64,000 nt of DNA from Planctomycetia bacterium (lineage in GTDB: Bacteria; Planctomycetota; Planctomycetia; Pirellulales; Thermoguttaceae): positions 62,001 to 126,000 of the forward strand of contig JAUNBG010000006.1 of the NCBI GenBank assembly GCA_030527205.1, written 5' to 3'. Shown here one piece after another: positions 9,422-18,738 of this stretch; within the stretch, counting starts at the first letter, position 1, and each line of letters starts with the position of its first letter. Made by a program: the position numbers and the translations under genes. The notes beneath the pieces were generated by a model that made no database searches, had not been told where the DNA came from, and was given only the letters and a program-made list of their open reading frames with translations.

Positions 9422-9939
9422 AGGCAATAATATCATTTTTAAAATGTAACCAATTTGAACAACAGCTTTCCGTTTCAACGATTCGTCTGTAATTTTGCCC
9501 TTAAACTTTTTTCTCGTTGATCTGTTTTCAATATTTTGAGGGGAAAAACAATAATAATCAAGCTGCTGAAGCCAGAATTCTGTTGTTTTTTGCAAAATAG
9601 AGCGATTGTAACGATTGAATCGTCATTATATTTCTTTTTATCGTTAAAACTAAAAATCATTCTCCTTTTTTTTTCTGGATTTATTCGATATAATATAACA
9701 AACAGATTGTCATGCTAGCTCGCTTTGTTGAATTAAAATGTTTTTTGATCTTTAATTGCAGATTTTATATTCGAGTCCATTGAACTCTTCTAATCCGCTG
9801 ACGTTGTCAAACTGGCCGCCCGGCGATTTGGGTTTTTCAACAAGATTGAATAACAGAATAATTTTTAACAACGAAGCGACATTATTAATGACAATAATTA
9901 TAAAATTGTGCGCTATATTCTATTATTTTCATTAATTCA
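9422..9939. other. AT-rich intergenic stretch between ispE and queA
   Basis: About 520 bases containing only short frames without recognisable products. TATA-like boxes (for example TATAATATAAC near 9695 and CTATATTCTATT near 9913) could serve the queA promoter. I see no RNA gene. Confidence 0.45.
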
Positions 9940-11403
9940 ATGAATGAGTCAATCGAGTTAAAACAAGGTTCTGTCTTTTCTGAAGAAATGTTGCTTTTGT
10001 CGTCTTATGACTATGAATTGCCGCCGCGCTTGATTGCGCAATCGCCAACGGTTCATCGGGAAGACGCGCGATTAATGTTCATTGATCGTCAAACGAACTC
10101 AATTCGTCATTTATTCATTCGCGATTTTCCGTCGTTATTGCAACCAAACGACGCGATTGTTTTGAATAATACAAAAGTTCTTCCGGCTCGTTTAATCGGT
10201 TTTCGAACGGCAACACAAGGTCAATGGGAAGGGCTGTTTTTGCGTTTTCTTCCAAATGGCAATTGGGAAATTATGTCAAAAACGCGAGGGAAACTTCGAA
10301 AAGGCGAAACAATAACCCTGGAACTTCCGAAATCAAATTGCCAAAATCCTAATGATTTCAACAAATCCAAACAAAAAAATAAATATCTGACTCATAAATC
10401 TGACAACTTCAGTCCAATAATTGCGAACAAAACCTTAAAAAAACAATCGGAAACAACTTTTTTCAAGGATTATCCGGAAAATGCGAACGTTGAATATTAT
10501 CTTGAAATCGTTGAAAGAACAGAAGAAAAGACGCTTATTGTCAAACCGATTTTGCAAAAGTCAACTTTCTTGCCCGATCTTATCGAACAAAATTCATTGA
10601 AACAAGATATTTTAACAACAAAATCGGATGGTTCAAAATTCAACGATTTTGCAAATGGGACTCATCCAAATGTTTCGCCGCAAGGAAGTCACTCCGAAGC
10701 CGTTTTATCTGATTTTTTCCCTCATTCCAATCAATTGGAATCGTCATTGCTTTTTTTGGAAAAGGTTGGTTGGGTTCCGATCCCCCCTTATATTCGAGCC
10801 GGTCGAATGATTCCGTCAGACAGAAACGATTATCAGACCGTTTTTGCTCAGGAACCAGGCGCTGTCGCTGCTCCAACAGCCGGACTTCATTTTTCTGAAG
10901 AAATGCTTGAAACGATTCGTCAATCGGGCGTCGCAATCTGTTCTCTAACGCTTCATGTCGGAGCTGGAACCTTTAAACCGATCTCTGCCAAGCGTTTGGA
11001 TGAACATCAAATGCATTCGGAATTTGCTTCCATTTCTGATGAAACGGTCAAATTATTAAAAGAACGTCGTCAAAAAGGGGGACGAATTATTGCGATTGGA
11101 ACAACGTCTGTTCGAACTTTGGAGTCGGCCAGCAATTGCGATTCCGAAGGAAATATCGATTCAACAGGTCAAAACGATTTCTCTTTAAATGCGTTTCGGG
11201 GATATACAAATTTATTTATTCGACCTCCTTATCGATTTAAGTCGGTTGACGCAATGTTAACCAATTTTCATTTACCGAAATCAACCCTTCTTGTTTTGGT
11301 TCGAACATTTGGCGGAAATGAACTTCTCAAAAAAGCTTATCGGGACGCGATCGAACAAGAATATCGGTTTTATAGTTATGGCGACGCAATGATTATTTTT
11401 TGA
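9940..11403 (+). CDS. queA: tRNA ribosyltransferase-isomerase QueA with long insertions
   Basis: QueA uses S-adenosylmethionine to build epoxyqueuosine from preQ1 in tRNA. The N-terminal YDYELPPRLIAQSPTVHRE, VLNNTKVLPARLIG, the core GAVAAPTAGLHFSEEML and HVGAGTFKPI, and the C-terminal NFHLPKSTLLVLV are all present. The protein is 487 residues against about 345. The extra length is polar, Asn/Lys/Ser-rich sequence around residues 128-178 and 210-272. The ATG at 9940 has a weak ribosome site; an internal ATG at 9988 lies just before the conserved YDYELP and could be the true start. Confidence 0.94.
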   Translation: MNESIELKQGSVFSEEMLLLSSYDYELPPRLIAQSPTVHREDARLMFIDRQTNSIRHLFIRDFPSLLQPNDAIVLNNTKVLPARLIGFRTATQGQWEGLFLRFLPNGNWEIMSKTRGKLRKGETITLELPKSNCQNPNDFNKSKQKNKYLTHKSDNFSPIIANKTLKKQSETTFFKDYPENANVEYYLEIVERTEEKTLIVKPILQKSTFLPDLIEQNSLKQDILTTKSDGSKFNDFANGTHPNVSPQGSHSEAVLSDFFPHSNQLESSLLFLEKVGWVPIPPYIRAGRMIPSDRNDYQTVFAQEPGAVAAPTAGLHFSEEMLETIRQSGVAICSLTLHVGAGTFKPISAKRLDEHQMHSEFASISDETVKLLKERRQKGGRIIAIGTTSVRTLESASNCDSEGNIDSTGQNDFSLNAFRGYTNLFIRPPYRFKSVDAMLTNFHLPKSTLLVLVRTFGGNELLKKAYRDAIEQEYRFYSYGDAMIIF

Positions 11404-11519
11404 TTCATAAAACAATCTTTTCGCTTGAAATTCTTCGAGTTTGAACTTAACCTATTCGATATAAATAATAAACGAATTTCCGATCCTTTTGAAATATCGG
11501 AATAGATAGAAAACAAACA

Positions 11520-12749
11520 ATGACAAAAGAGACAAAATATCAAAGCAAACAGGAAAAGACCTCTTCAAAAAGCTTTTCCATATTTTCAATCTTCCGAATA
11601 ATCATTATAATCGGATTGCTAATATATCTCGGAATGGTCTATTGGTTGCCCAAAAAGCCAAAAATGGAAAACAATTTGATGATTGCAACCAATGGAACCT
11701 GTATGGGAACGACTTGGAATGTCTCAATTTGCGAATCTTCGTTTCAAGACGAGGCCAAACTCTTTGAGATCGTTCAAACCGTTTTGGATAACGTTGACGC
11801 AACAATGTCAACTTATAAATCTGATTCAGAAGTTTCGCGTTTCAATCGATCCCTTTCAACCGATTGGTTTCCTGTTTCGCCGCTGTTATTTGAAGTTGTT
11901 CAAAAGTCGCTCGAAATTTCTCAAAAAACCAACGGAGCCTTTGATATTACAGTTGGCCCCTTAGTTAATCTCTGGAAATTTGGTCCCGATAAAACGCAAA
12001 TCTCGCAACTTCCAACAGAAGAAGAAATTGAATCAACCAGAAAATTTGTTGGTTATCGAAATTTGCAAACGGATTCGACGACTTCGGCCATTAAAAAAAC
12101 GATTCCCGAACTTTATATTGACTTATCCGCCATTGCCAAAGGTTATGCTGTCGATCTGGTTGCTCGCGAACTCGAAAAAAATAACATTAACAATTATCTG
12201 GTCGAAGTTGGCGGAGAAACCCGCTGCAACGGCGAAAAAATGTTAAAAATTGAGTCAAACGAAACGGAAAAAAATCAAACGACAGACGATTCGATCGAAA
12301 AACGGCCTTGGGTTCTGGGGATTGAGAAACCTTATATTAAAAAAGACTTTGATGAAACGCCCATTTTCCTATATCGAAAAGTTATTATGAAAGACGGGCT
12401 TTCTCTTGCAACAAGCGGCGATTATCGCAATTATCGACTGGTTGACTCAACCCGTTTTTCTCATCTGATTGATCCAAGAACCGGAAAACCGACGATTATG
12501 ATTAATGAAAACGCAAACGTTCCGATGAAACGCCTTGGATCTGTTTCGGTTATTCTCCCAAACTGCCTTGAAGCTGACGCTTACGCAACCGCTTTCTTTG
12601 TTTTGGGAGAAAATGAGGGAATCGAATTGGCCAATCGGCTCTATATTCCCGTTCTTTTCATTATAAGAAACGAACAAACGGATCCGCCTCAATTTGAAGA
12701 AGTTGCTTCGGATTCTTTTCTCAACAAAATCGAATCAACAAAATTTTAA
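11520..12749 (+). CDS. apbE: FAD:protein FMN transferase, membrane-anchored
   Basis: ApbE attaches FMN covalently to threonine residues of flavoproteins such as Nqr/Rnf subunits, outside the cytoplasmic membrane. The N-terminus has one membrane helix (about residues 25-44) and no lipobox. Family motifs are MSTYKSDSEVSRFN, AFDITVGPLVNLWKFGP, DLSAIAKGYAVD, EVGGETRCNG and LATSGDYRNYR followed by HLIDPRTGKP. Length 409 is slightly long owing to a polar segment after the EVGGE motif. No Nqr or Rnf genes are in the window, so its target protein is elsewhere. Confidence 0.94.
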   Translation: MTKETKYQSKQEKTSSKSFSIFSIFRIIIIIGLLIYLGMVYWLPKKPKMENNLMIATNGTCMGTTWNVSICESSFQDEAKLFEIVQTVLDNVDATMSTYKSDSEVSRFNRSLSTDWFPVSPLLFEVVQKSLEISQKTNGAFDITVGPLVNLWKFGPDKTQISQLPTEEEIESTRKFVGYRNLQTDSTTSAIKKTIPELYIDLSAIAKGYAVDLVARELEKNNINNYLVEVGGETRCNGEKMLKIESNETEKNQTTDDSIEKRPWVLGIEKPYIKKDFDETPIFLYRKVIMKDGLSLATSGDYRNYRLVDSTRFSHLIDPRTGKPTIMINENANVPMKRLGSVSVILPNCLEADAYATAFFVLGENEGIELANRLYIPVLFIIRNEQTDPPQFEEVASDSFLNKIESTKF

Positions 12750-12870
12750 GCCCAAACAAAATATGATTTTCCTTGCTGTAATCAATGTTTGTTTCAAATA
12801 AAATTTTTCGGCATCCCAAACGTTTATTGTCGACATCGAGAAATGAATATTGGTTGAACTTTAAGCCATT

Positions 12871-12888
12871 GATCCAAAAGTTTGGATC
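12871..12888. repeat. Perfect 8-bp inverted repeat between apbE and the helicase gene
   Basis: GATCCAAA-AG-TTTGGATC is a perfect palindrome 68 bases before the GTG start of the downstream gene. It may be an operator or the remains of a hairpin; no T run follows. Confidence 0.45.
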
Positions 12889-12955
12889 GACAATATCCTT
12901 TTCGCCCTTCGCAAAACATTATTGCAATCGAAAACAATAACCAACGGGGAATTTA

Positions 12956-15900
12956 GTGACAAATAACGATCCTTTTTCAAACGTTGTTATTCGAGCTTCA
13001 GCGGGGTCAGGCAAAACTTATCGTTTGACCAATCGCTATTTACAGCTTGCGCTTTGCGGCGTTCCGTTGGAAACGATTCTTGCAACAACATTTACGCGAA
13101 AAGCTGCCGGCGAAATTCTTGCTCGAATTCTGCTCCGATTGGGAAAGGCGGCATCCGATCCGAATGAATGTTCTCAACTTTCTGAAACCCTTTTCGGAAC
13201 GAATTCGGCTATTTCGCTTTCGCAAGTTAACGAAGTTCTGACCAAAGCGGTTAAAAATATGAACCGCTTGCGAATTTGTACACTCGACGCCTTTTTTATG
13301 CAAATGGCAGGCAGTTTTTGTTTGGAATTGGGGCTTCTTCCCGGTTGGAAAATTATTGATGAAATTGAGAATCAACGAATCTTAACCCAAGCGACTCAAC
13401 TTTCCTTTTTAAATACGAAAACAAATGACGCTCTTCGTTTGATGAACCTTCTTTTCAAGGGAGAAGTAAATCGTTCTGTTGCTCAACAGGTTAATGATAT
13501 TGCTCAAAATTTAATGAACGTTTATCGTCAAACAAACGAATCGGCCTGGTCAAAACTTTCCCATCAAAAAGGACTTTCCAAAGACGAACTTCAAAAAGCG
13601 ATTTTCCTTTTGAAATCGGCGAAACTTCCAGAAACCAAATCGGGAAAACCGCATGCCCTTTTTTTAAAATCATATAATAAAATCCTTGCTCTTGCCCAAA
13701 ATGGCAGTTGGTCCGATTTCATTCATGAAAAGATTGTTCTCAATGTTGTAAACAACGAAAAAACTTATTATCAATTTTCGATTGAAGGAAATTTATTAAC
13801 GTCCATCGAAGCATTGGCCAGGCATGCCAAAGCGGAAGTTATCAACCGAATTGTCGATCAAACAAAAGCGACTTGGACAACCTTGGATCATATAACGCAT
13901 TATTTCAACGAAATCAAAAAAAATGAAGGTCATTTTCGGTTTGAGGATATAACCGATTTATTAGCCAACGAGAATTGGGAATCGCGACTTCAACAAATTG
14001 TTCAACGGCTCGATGCCCAAACGCGTCATCTTTTGCTCGACGAGTTTCAGGATACTTCATTTGCTCAATGGAATATTTTAAAACCGTTTGCCCATTCGAT
14101 TATCAAAAAAACGAATCAATCTTGCTTTCAACCAACGATTCAACCGACATCTTTGACCGTTGAGTCATCGCCGGAAAAAGAAGAAACGAATTCAAAATCA
14201 GACTTATTACAAAACGATTTATCCTTTGGGGATCAGGCCGATCAACCTTTTGATGACGATTCCCTGGATTGGAATGAGCCGTTCGGGGTTGAAAATGAGT
14301 TGAATTCGCATAAATCTGTTGCCAACTCCGAATCGTTATTCCGCAAAACAAGCAATCCGATTATGAAAACCGAAGCGACAAACAAAGTTTTGACGCCTCA
14401 TTTCGAACAAGATTTTTCAAAATCTGATTTCTTTAATCAAGAATTGATTGAAAACGGTTTGATATCGAATCGCCCTTATTTATCGAAAGAAATAAAATCG
14501 AAATCTTCTTTTTTTTGCGTCGGCGATGTTAAACAGGCTATTTATGGTTGGCGAGGCGGCGTTGCTGATATTTTTGACGCAATCGAACAAACATTTCCGC
14601 TCGAATCGGAAGAGCTCTCCTGCAATTTTCGCAGCAGTCCGGTTATAATGAATGTTGTCAATGAACTGTTTTCCAATATTTCCGAAAATGCCCTTTTTGT
14701 CATTGACGATTCGACTTCTGCGAACGGTTTTGAATTCAGAAAAAAAAAGGCAATACGAAAAGCGGTTCAACTTTGGCAACGCCGTTTCGTTAAACATATT
14801 TCCGCTCCCGAACGGAAAGAAATGCCAGGGTTTTGTTCCTTGGAACTTGCTCCGCTTTATGATAAAGAAGAATCGGAAAATCCTGATTCTCAAACCAGAC
14901 AATCGATTATTCCTCAAGTTTCGAAACATTCAACCGACGTTCAAAAAAACGAAAAAGACAATAAATTTCAAAATCAGGAAAAAATCAGCGATTTTCAAAA
15001 TCAACAGAAAACAGACAGCGAAAACAATCATTTTCGTTCGATTTCTGCTTTTGACGACATTGATTTTCTGGAGAACGAATCCGATTCAACGGAAAACGAC
15101 TATTCCGAAGGAAAATCGCAACAGCAATTAACGCTTTCCTATGCGGTTCGACGCATAATTGAAATTCATCGTCAACATCCGGAAGAATCAATCGGCGTTT
15201 TATTTCGAACCAATAAATTGATCGGCAAAATGGTTGCGGCCCTTCGAAAAAAAGGAATCGAAGTTAGCGAAGAAGGGGGAACGCCCTTAACAAACGCGGC
15301 TTCTGTTGAAGCAATTCTTTCGGTTTTAACGCTGGCAGAACATCCAGAGAATATAGTTGCCCGTTTTCATATTGCCAATACGGAACCTTTTTCAAAATAT
15401 TTTGGATTAACTTCCGATAATTATCGGGAAGATTCCTTATGTTGTTGCATTGCTCGAATTATTCGTCAACGAATAACAACTTTGGGATTGGGAAGAGTTC
15501 TGAATGATTTAAGTCAACTTTTATTTCCTATTTGTGACGCGCGGGAATCAGAGCGTTTGGAGCGACTTTTGGAATTGGCTTTTGTTTATCAGGAACAACA
15601 GCAAACAAATCGTTTGGATTCCTTTATCGAAATCGTTCGTCAAACCAAAATTGAGTCGCCAACCGCTTCTCGAATTCGAATCATGAGCATTCATAAATCG
15701 AAAGGACTTGAGTTTGACATTGTCGTTCTTCCTGAACTTGACGGTTATTTGGATCGCTTTCGAACTTCAGTCGTTGTTCATCGAAACGAACCAACCGCTC
15801 CGATTGATATGGTCATTCGAAATGTCAACAAAGAAGAACAGCAATTGCTTCCCGAAGCTTATCAAACAATGTTTGATAATTATTGGACGGCTCAATTTGA

Positions 15901-16147
15901 AGAATCGCTTTGCGTTTTATATGTCGCAATGACTCGAGCGGTTCGAGAACTTATTCTGATTGTTTCGCCCAAAAAAAAGAATTTATATCAAAGTTTAACC
16001 TGGGGACATCTTATTATTAACGGTTTATATGGAAAATCCTCAATTGACGAAGACGTTTCCGAATCGTCGAATACTTTTGACGTTTCCCGGAAAACAATAA
16101 GATATCCCAAAGTTATTAAAACCTGGAACCTGGCTGATTTCTCCTGA
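12956..16147 (+). CDS. UvrD/AddA-type ATP-dependent DNA helicase, nuclease end absent
   Basis: A 1063-residue superfamily 1 helicase of the AddA/RecB type. Motifs in order: Walker A SAGSGKTYRL (about 15), TFTRKAAGEIL, DEFQDTSFAQW (about 362), GDVKQAIYGWRGG (about 520), CNFRSS, IRIMSIHKSKGLEFD (about 906) and LYVAMTRAVREL (about 987). AddA and RecB normally continue about 250 residues with a PD-(D/E)XK nuclease after the last motif; here only about 75 remain. Long Ser/Asn/Glu-rich insertions occur at about 385-515, between DEFQDT and GDVKQ, and at about 637-720. Translation starts at GTG. No AddB-like gene adjoins, so a partner must be elsewhere or absent. Likely role: double-strand break processing. 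Confidence 0.88.
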   Translation: MTNNDPFSNVVIRASAGSGKTYRLTNRYLQLALCGVPLETILATTFTRKAAGEILARILLRLGKAASDPNECSQLSETLFGTNSAISLSQVNEVLTKAVKNMNRLRICTLDAFFMQMAGSFCLELGLLPGWKIIDEIENQRILTQATQLSFLNTKTNDALRLMNLLFKGEVNRSVAQQVNDIAQNLMNVYRQTNESAWSKLSHQKGLSKDELQKAIFLLKSAKLPETKSGKPHALFLKSYNKILALAQNGSWSDFIHEKIVLNVVNNEKTYYQFSIEGNLLTSIEALARHAKAEVINRIVDQTKATWTTLDHITHYFNEIKKNEGHFRFEDITDLLANENWESRLQQIVQRLDAQTRHLLLDEFQDTSFAQWNILKPFAHSIIKKTNQSCFQPTIQPTSLTVESSPEKEETNSKSDLLQNDLSFGDQADQPFDDDSLDWNEPFGVENELNSHKSVANSESLFRKTSNPIMKTEATNKVLTPHFEQDFSKSDFFNQELIENGLISNRPYLSKEIKSKSSFFCVGDVKQAIYGWRGGVADIFDAIEQTFPLESEELSCNFRSSPVIMNVVNELFSNISENALFVIDDSTSANGFEFRKKKAIRKAVQLWQRRFVKHISAPERKEMPGFCSLELAPLYDKEESENPDSQTRQSIIPQVSKHSTDVQKNEKDNKFQNQEKISDFQNQQKTDSENNHFRSISAFDDIDFLENESDSTENDYSEGKSQQQLTLSYAVRRIIEIHRQHPEESIGVLFRTNKLIGKMVAALRKKGIEVSEEGGTPLTNAASVEAILSVLTLAEHPENIVARFHIANTEPFSKYFGLTSDNYREDSLCCCIARIIRQRITTLGLGRVLNDLSQLLFPICDARESERLERLLELAFVYQEQQQTNRLDSFIEIVRQTKIESPTASRIRIMSIHKSKGLEFDIVVLPELDGYLDRFRTSVVVHRNEPTAPIDMVIRNVNKEEQQLLPEAYQTMFDNYWTAQFEESLCVLYVAMTRAVRELILIVSPKKKNLYQSLTWGHLIINGLYGKSSIDEDVSESSNTFDVSRKTIRYPKVIKTWNLADFS

Positions 16148-16410
16148 CTCTTTGACTTATTTCTTCGAAATAAAAAAAGATTGGGACGTTTGTTTTTTGT
16201 GTTCCGAATAATGACGATATTTCAAAAAATTTTTTCTGTAATAATCAATCCTTAAAAGAGGTTATATGCAATTCTATTGAGAATCCCTGATTGTTGGGGA
16301 CGCAAACTCGATAACGACGGACGGATATAAGGAAAGAGCAAAAGTTGTTGCTCGTTCCGAATTCGGCATAAAAACAACTGTTTGAATGGCGAAAATAAAG
16401 GAGTATTAAG

Positions 16411-18720
16411 ATGAGAAAGCATTGGACAAGCTTTTTATGGATTATATTGGGCGTTGCCATCGGAATCGTCTTTGGCAAAGCATTACTCAATTCTTTATTA
16501 CGCAATAACAGCAACTCCGTTTCTTTTGTTCAAACTGAACGATTAACTGAAGCGGCTTCCATTCCGCCCATTAATATTTCTTCTCAAAATCAAACAATTG
16601 CCCCTCATTCCGCTTTTTCATCAACATCAGAATTCGATCAAACTTTGCCGTTAACTCCTTTATCATCGTCGTCCAATTCGGACTCCTTAACGGATAATTT
16701 GAACTTGTCTTTGGATCATTCAACCTCTTTGGTTACAGAAGCGAAAACGCAAGCAAATCAAACGGCAGATTTCGAGGATATGAAAAAAAAGTTGGAGTCG
16801 TTGCAGGCAACCTTTTTAAAGGAGAGCAATCAAAATCTCTTGAAAAATCCGCCCAATTCGAGAAATATGATTGAAAATTTAAAAAACGCTGCAAAAACTG
16901 CGGACGAATACAAAACAGCTCTTGAGATTGAAAAACAATTTGAGCAATTGAAAACGGAGTTATTTCAAAGACGGCATAATCATATTATTAATGAAATGCA
17001 ACGCATTCAACTCAAATTTGATGAATTGAAAAGCGTTCGCGCTAATTTGCCGGAATCGATTTTAGAACCGCTCAAATTATTGATTAGCGATTCTAAAATT
17101 TTGACAACAATTCCCGTTAATTTGCCTGAACTTGCCTGGAAACGCGAATCGCTTGTCAACGAATTAAATGGCTTTCTCAAACTTGTTCAAAATCGATCTG
17201 CTTTATTCAACGCTTTGAATAAATATGATCTCGTTTGTTTACGAACGCTTGAATCGCAAAAAAAACAACTTGATCTTGCCAAACGTTTTCCTGGAACTCC
17301 TTATGCGGCCGATTTTATCAATGTCGCTAATTCTATCGATTTTTATAAGGCTTTAGACGATTGGAATGATTTTATTATTGAGAACGGCAACGGCTTAAAT
17401 CGTTTTGCCGTTTCTGATGAAATCGCTTTGAAATCTGTTTTGTTTTATCAACAACATAAAAACAATCTTTATTATATTGCGGAATGGTCGATATTGACCC
17501 AACGAATGCCGCAATGGACGATTCAATCCAAACAAGTTCCCATTCAAGAGCGAGTTTTAAAACTGATCAATCATTTATCGAAACAAGATTATTGGGGTTA
17601 TAAAGAAAAAGATCAATGGTTTTATTTAATAAAAGCGCCAGTCGTTGGAGTCAATGAATATCAATCGGATTTGTTGGGCAATCGAAAGTCAATTAATATT
17701 GCGGAAAAAAATCTTGCTTCGATTGAACCGATGAAGCAAATTAATTTTTTTCGCGAACTGAAAAACGAAATATTATTGATTGACAATTCCCTGCGTCAAA
17801 ATGATATCGGTCAATGGTATGCGAAATGGGGGAAATGCCTTGAAACCATTCGAGCCAATAAAGAGATTGATCCCATTGTTCAGTTTTTAGTTTTAAAAGA
17901 TATTTGTTCGACGCTTGCAAACGGAGACGTTTTTTTTCAAAAACAACTTGTTCCCTGGTTAAAAATCTTGGAAAGTTCAAAATTTGATGCCAGAATCGAC
18001 TGGTTTGAGGCTTCCAATTCTAACGTTCCAATTCAACGGAATATTGCGAAAGAACTGATGACGTTTCTTCCGGTCCAATATTTTGAGGTTAATAAAACGA
18101 CCCAAGAGCTTGACGCTTCGATAAAAGCGTTGAATCATTGTTATCAACGCGTTGGTTGGCTTGATCTTGATTTGGCTGGTTGTTGGTTTTGTCGTCCGAA
18201 AATCGAATTCTGGGCATCAAATCAAACGGCAACGCGCCGATATTCATTGTTTCCGGAAAATGATTCAGTCGAACAGAACAACTTGTCAACCAATCAGGAA
18301 ATTCAACCAAAGATTTCTTCTCAACGAAAAACGGGCAAAGCCGATTCGGAAGAATCGGTTATCAAACCGGCGTCTTATGATTTGCTCGGAACCGCAGGCG
18401 ATTCTCAAAATTCCCCTTTTTTGCCTTTTCAGAATCGGGAAATGTCAGGCGATCTTTTTGTTCTTTTGGGCGAAACGTCAAGCAACAAAGTTCAATGGAT
18501 TCGGGTCGGGCAAATGAATCGAAATCAAGCCGAAATTGAAATTGCGTCCTCGGAATTAAAGCGAGGAATGCCAGTTTTTTGTCGCGTTCCTATCATCCCA
18601 TTCGAATCAAGGGAATTCTCTTCAAACCTTTCGGGAATTCCGTCTCTTGTTTCGGAAAAAAGCGGCCAACATTCAATTGAAGCCGAAGCGACAAGCAAAA
18701 GATTTTTCTCGAAACCTTAA
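16411..18720 (+). CDS. Membrane-anchored hypothetical protein with helical region
   Basis: I do not recognise this 769-residue protein. It has a short basic N-terminus and one membrane helix (about residues 8-27). A Ser/Asn/Thr-rich linker follows to about 110, then long charged helical stretches (about 120-600) that may form coiled coils. The C-terminal part (about 600-735) contains a small WVRVGQMN-like beta region. This layout suggests a single-pass protein with a large periplasmic or cytoplasmic arm. The start is ATG behind AAAGGAG. It is transcribed towards the convergent gene at 18739 with only 18 bases between stop codons. Function unknown. Confidence 0.8.
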   Translation: MRKHWTSFLWIILGVAIGIVFGKALLNSLLRNNSNSVSFVQTERLTEAASIPPINISSQNQTIAPHSAFSSTSEFDQTLPLTPLSSSSNSDSLTDNLNLSLDHSTSLVTEAKTQANQTADFEDMKKKLESLQATFLKESNQNLLKNPPNSRNMIENLKNAAKTADEYKTALEIEKQFEQLKTELFQRRHNHIINEMQRIQLKFDELKSVRANLPESILEPLKLLISDSKILTTIPVNLPELAWKRESLVNELNGFLKLVQNRSALFNALNKYDLVCLRTLESQKKQLDLAKRFPGTPYAADFINVANSIDFYKALDDWNDFIIENGNGLNRFAVSDEIALKSVLFYQQHKNNLYYIAEWSILTQRMPQWTIQSKQVPIQERVLKLINHLSKQDYWGYKEKDQWFYLIKAPVVGVNEYQSDLLGNRKSINIAEKNLASIEPMKQINFFRELKNEILLIDNSLRQNDIGQWYAKWGKCLETIRANKEIDPIVQFLVLKDICSTLANGDVFFQKQLVPWLKILESSKFDARIDWFEASNSNVPIQRNIAKELMTFLPVQYFEVNKTTQELDASIKALNHCYQRVGWLDLDLAGCWFCRPKIEFWASNQTATRRYSLFPENDSVEQNNLSTNQEIQPKISSQRKTGKADSEESVIKPASYDLLGTAGDSQNSPFLPFQNREMSGDLFVLLGETSSNKVQWIRVGQMNRNQAEIEIASSELKRGMPVFCRVPIIPFESREFSSNLSGIPSLVSEKSGQHSIEAEATSKRFFSKP

Positions 18721-18738
18721 AATGTCGAAAGTCTGCTT

